Assembly (NCBI GenBank): GCA_963734955.1
Contig: CAVTJO010000006.1
Coordinates: 248,001-312,000 of the forward strand
Source of the DNA: UBA11986 sp963734955
GTDB taxonomy: Bacteria; Bacteroidota; Ignavibacteria; UBA10030; UBA6906
DNA length: 64,000 nt
Direction: 5' to 3'
The position numbers and the translations under genes were made by a program. Shown here one piece after another: positions 61,481-64,000 of this stretch; position 1 is the first letter of the stretch, and every line of letters begins with the position of its first letter. The notes beneath the pieces were generated by a model. It had not been told where the DNA came from. It saw nothing but the letters and a program-made list of their open reading frames with translations, and did no database searches.

Positions 61481-62590
61481 CTATTCTGATCTCTGTCCCG
61501 AAATGGCCTGAGAGGAGATTGGAATTGTTTTCGCGCCCTCAAACAACTTTTGGTGTCCGGCCCGAACAACCTTGGATCCGGAGTCCAACCCTTGAACAAC
61601 TTCCACAACATCCGCCAGCCTGGTTCCGAGCGTAACGGCGACCCGGGCCACGGTGCTATCGGACTTCACGACAAACACAAACGACTGGTTGCCACTCGCA
61701 AAGACCGCTTCGTTGGGGACGGTGATGGCGCCGGGCCGGGCGCTGAGGACCGCCGCAATGTTGGCGGACATTCCCGGTCGAAATTTTCGGCCGGGATTTG
61801 ACACGCGGGCCACAACCCGTGCGCTCCGCGTTCCAGGATCCAGCATGGGTTCGATGGCAATAATCTTTCCTTTTACTTCGTATCCTGGATATGCAGTAGT
61901 CGACACGGCGACTTCAGCTCCCCGAGTGAGTTGCGAAAGAAATCGTTCTGGAGCCGAGAAGTATACCCGTATCTCGTCGATGTTCGCGAGTTCCGTAATC
62001 GACTGGCCGGTTCGCAAGAAGGTACCCACGCTTACTTTCCGTGCACCTATCATTCCGTCAAACGGTGCCACGATCCGCGTCTTGGAGAACCGGGCTTTTG
62101 CCAGTGACAGGTTCGCATCGGCGACTTTCAATCCGGCTGCGGCGTCATCCAGATCCTGCGGCGTTCCTGCCTTCTGATCCACCACTGATTTAACACGTTC
62201 GTAATTTGTGTGGCTTTGTCCCTCCAATGCCTCCGCCCGCGCGAGTTCTGCTGCCAGTTGGGAATCATCAAGCTGCGCGACAAGCTCACCCTGCCTGATG
62301 AAGCTCCCCTCACGGAAAGGAAGTGCCGTCACTGCAGCATCGATCTCCGATACCACGGTAATTGCCTCAAGGGCTTCGATTGTCCCGACCGCTTCGAACT
62401 TGTCCTCAACCGTCTGCACGCTTGCCTGCGCCACTTCCACGGGCATCGGCGGCATTGAGAACCCCCCTCTTCCAGCCGGCTGTTTGGAACATCCGGCAAC
62501 TGAAATGAGCAGTACAGGAATGAACGCATTGCGAAACAGTCTTCGCATCCCAACATGCATTCCAGTCCTTATGCTTTTTCTCAAGATCAT
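61481..62590 (-). CDS. RND membrane-fusion (adaptor) lipoprotein
   Basis: 369 residues. Lipobox SVAGC (Cys near 34), so it is anchored in the inner membrane on the periplasmic side. Order: lipoyl half (AVGTIEALEAITVVSEIDAAVTAL near 66-90), helical hairpin (about 100-165), second lipoyl half with FDGMIGARKVSVGTFL near 175-190, beta-barrel (about 205-285) and membrane-proximal domain. It joins RND and TolC. The ATG at 62590 has AAGGA embedded in the stop of the upstream TolC gene; a second ATG at 62560 also has AAGGA. Confidence 0.94.
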   Translation of the reverse strand: MILRKSIRTGMHVGMRRLFRNAFIPVLLISVAGCSKQPAGRGGFSMPPMPVEVAQASVQTVEDKFEAVGTIEALEAITVVSEIDAAVTALPFREGSFIRQGELVAQLDDSQLAAELARAEALEGQSHTNYERVKSVVDQKAGTPQDLDDAAAGLKVADANLSLAKARFSKTRIVAPFDGMIGARKVSVGTFLRTGQSITELANIDEIRVYFSAPERFLSQLTRGAEVAVSTTAYPGYEVKGKIIAIEPMLDPGTRSARVVARVSNPGRKFRPGMSANIAAVLSARPGAITVPNEAVFASGNQSFVFVVKSDSTVARVAVTLGTRLADVVEVVQGLDSGSKVVRAGHQKLFEGAKTIPISSQAISGQRSE

Positions 62591-62599
62591 GGAGTGTCC

Positions 62600-64000
62600 T
62601 TATTGATTAGTTGTAGATGAAAAACCGCCGGATGTCAACTGTCTCAGCATTGCAGCAGCCTTGGCCGTACGCACGAGAGCCTCCGAATACCGCTGCTGTG
62701 CAACAGCAAAATCCTCCCCCAGCCTCACCAGTTCAAAAGCTGTCAAGCGTCCGTTGCGGAACTCAATCATGCCGATACGTATTTGTTCCTGGGCAGCGTC
62801 GACACCGTCGCGGGCTGCGCTCAGTCGGCTCTTACCGTGAGAGAGTTCGCGATATGTGGCCCGGACCTGATCTCCCAGCGCCCGCGATTGTTCGATATAC
62901 CGCTGTTCCGCGGCCAAAACATTTGCCTCGAGTCGATCCTTTTCCCCCAGCCCGCTTCGCAGTCCAATCGGAATACTGACTTCCACGCCGATGCTCCAAT
63001 TCGGAAACTGGCGCTTGCTCACCTGGCTCAACGCGTCGCCGAAGCTTCCACTTGCAGGAATGCGCAGTGTATCCCCGTTGAAAATAACATCTTGAGCCGT
63101 CCCGGCGAGTCCACCTCCTCCCAAAGACCCAACGAGGTCAACGCTCGGCAATGCTTCCCAACCTGCTGCATTGGCAAGCGCCCGTTGTGCTTCGACATCC
63201 TGCTGCGCTGCCTGGAGATCCAGATTGTTCTTCAATGACTGATCCACCAACACATCGATTGAATCGAGCGGATAGTCGGTCGGAGGTTCGTCCGTGGGAA
63301 TGAACCGGGTCATTCCGGCCTCGGGACGAACGCCAATCAGCGACGCGAGTTGATCGGAGTGAGCCTCAAGCTGTTCGTCGCTTTCAAGGAGTTGCAGCGT
63401 CTGCTCCGCCAGAAAAGTCTTTGCATTGGCAACCTGATTCGGCCCCACAAGCCCGGCCTTTGCACGAAGCTCCGTTTCATTCAGGAATGCCCCTGCCCGT
63501 TCTCGGGTCAGTGTCTGCACCGCGTAGTCACGTTCAGCCGCATACAAATCCCAATACCTTCGCTCCACAACAGTTTCTATCCCCAGCACCTCCTGATCGT
63601 AACGGGCTTTCGCAGCGTCAAGTTCCCGCTCGGATTTTGTAAGCTGCTTGCGGGCGGAAGCGGTGAACCCTCCCAGCAGAGCCTGGCGGAGACTCAGGCT
63701 GCCGAACGCATCATACTCTGGATTCAGGAATGCGAACGCGGAGTTGGTGGTCAGCTTAACAGTGTTGACACCAAGTTCGAGCTGTGTTCCCGTAGGGAGA
63801 CTCATTCGTAATCCGGATCGGGATGTGGTTTGCTGGGTGGCAAGTGTGGGAGCGCCGGCGAAAAATGTGGCTGTCGGTTGTTTCTGATCCAGGTAGTTGA
63901 GATTGAAGAAGAGTTGAGGATCAAACTGCCCCGCCTCTTTGCGCACTGAACCTCCTGCTGCAAGGTACAGTGCTTCTGCCTCCCGGACTGCGGTAGCGTT
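62600..64000 (-). CDS. TolC-family outer-membrane efflux protein (5' end cut by window)
   Basis: 466 residues visible; the frame is open to the window edge, so the start lies beyond 64000 and the GTG at 63946 is internal. Two structural repeats with long helices and two strands each are visible: one from NATAVREAEALYLAAGG onward (ARYDQEVLGIETVVERRYWDLYAAERDY) and one from DLQAAQQDVEAQRALANAAGWEALPSVDL. It forms the trimeric outer-membrane duct for the RND pump. Its stop (TAA) overlaps the ribosome site of the MFP gene nine bases before its start, so translation is probably coupled. Confidence 0.94.
   Translation of the reverse strand, partial: NATAVREAEALYLAAGGSVRKEAGQFDPQLFFNLNYLDQKQPTATFFAGAPTLATQQTTSRSGLRMSLPTGTQLELGVNTVKLTTNSAFAFLNPEYDAFGSLSLRQALLGGFTASARKQLTKSERELDAAKARYDQEVLGIETVVERRYWDLYAAERDYAVQTLTRERAGAFLNETELRAKAGLVGPNQVANAKTFLAEQTLQLLESDEQLEAHSDQLASLIGVRPEAGMTRFIPTDEPPTDYPLDSIDVLVDQSLKNNLDLQAAQQDVEAQRALANAAGWEALPSVDLVGSLGGGGLAGTAQDVIFNGDTLRIPASGSFGDALSQVSKRQFPNWSIGVEVSIPIGLRSGLGEKDRLEANVLAAEQRYIEQSRALGDQVRATYRELSHGKSRLSAARDGVDAAQEQIRIGMIEFRNGRLTAFELVRLGEDFAVAQQRYSEALVRTAKAAAMLRQLTSGGFSSTTNQ

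Noticed and set aside
1..64000. CRISPR arrays, toxin-antitoxin pairs, restriction or anti-phage systems, prophage
   Set aside because: No regularly spaced repeats, no nuclease or methylase genes, and no phage structural genes are seen.

Overview
The window looks like chromosomal DNA from a member of the Bacteroidota/Ignavibacteriota/Chlorobiota (FCB) group. The main reasons are six secreted proteins ending in a type IX secretion (T9SS) C-terminal sorting domain, five of which carry the 'NYPNPFNP' signature; a UbiA/UbiX/UbiD set of the kind used in futalosine-type menaquinone synthesis; a propeller-type hybrid-like sensor kinase; and promoters that fit TTG-N19..21-TAnnTT(TG), close to the Bacteroidota TTTG/TAnnTTTG housekeeping consensus. 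Coding density is high and both strands are used in long blocks. No phage, plasmid, CRISPR array, rRNA or full insertion sequence is visible.

Layout. 1-4417 (+): tail of a surface-polysaccharide operon (glycosyltransferase, Wzx-type flippase, NodB-like deacetylase, second glycosyltransferase), with genes overlapping by four bases. 4441-5067: tRNA-Ser(TGA) and a small protein. 5308-9728 (+): nucleotidyltransferase, YVTN-propeller/phosphoesterase fusion, and a degenerate NtrC-like AAA+ regulator. 9953-12652 (+): MFS transporter and papain-like peptidase. 12801-15636: lipoprotein (-), cold-shock protein with a long leader and strong terminator, T9SS protein. 15803-27495 (-): FAD-linked oxidase (frameshifted), BNR-type T9SS protein, and a tight block FAH hydrolase - ParA - M23 peptidase - ValS - PurE - M28 peptidase. 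27666-33991 (+): PurM, GAF-GAF histidine kinase, EF-P, AccB, AccC, GcvH, with a small lipoprotein on the other strand. 34069-46581 (-): secreted T9SS proteins including a tandem pair of Omp28-like paralogues, a thioredoxin-like protein, a large repetitive secreted protein, and a kinase/LuxR response-regulator pair. 46721-51609 (+): GuaA and menaquinone genes UbiA, UbiX, UbiD. 51654-54733 (+): MFS exporter, TMEM175-like channel, OmpA-like protein. 54763-56590 (-): ECF42-type sigma factor with its DGPF/YCII partner, separated by a MITE-like element. 56795-57991 (+): pectate lyase. 58176-64000 (-): tripartite RND efflux operon (TolC, MFP, RND) with a glyoxalase-fold gene relic between the MFP and RND genes.

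Three otherwise intact genes (FAD oxidase, ParA, one Omp28 paralogue) each carry exactly one surplus base; in the ParA case this creates an apparent ParA-M23 fusion protein. These may be assembly errors or true lesions. The most unusual items are the AAA+ regulator that has lost both the sigma-54 contact loop and Walker B, the EF-P with asparagine at the usually lysine loop tip, the MITE-like element inside the ECF42 locus, and the in-frame glyoxalase relic in the efflux operon. I found no clear evidence of a wholly new multi-gene system.
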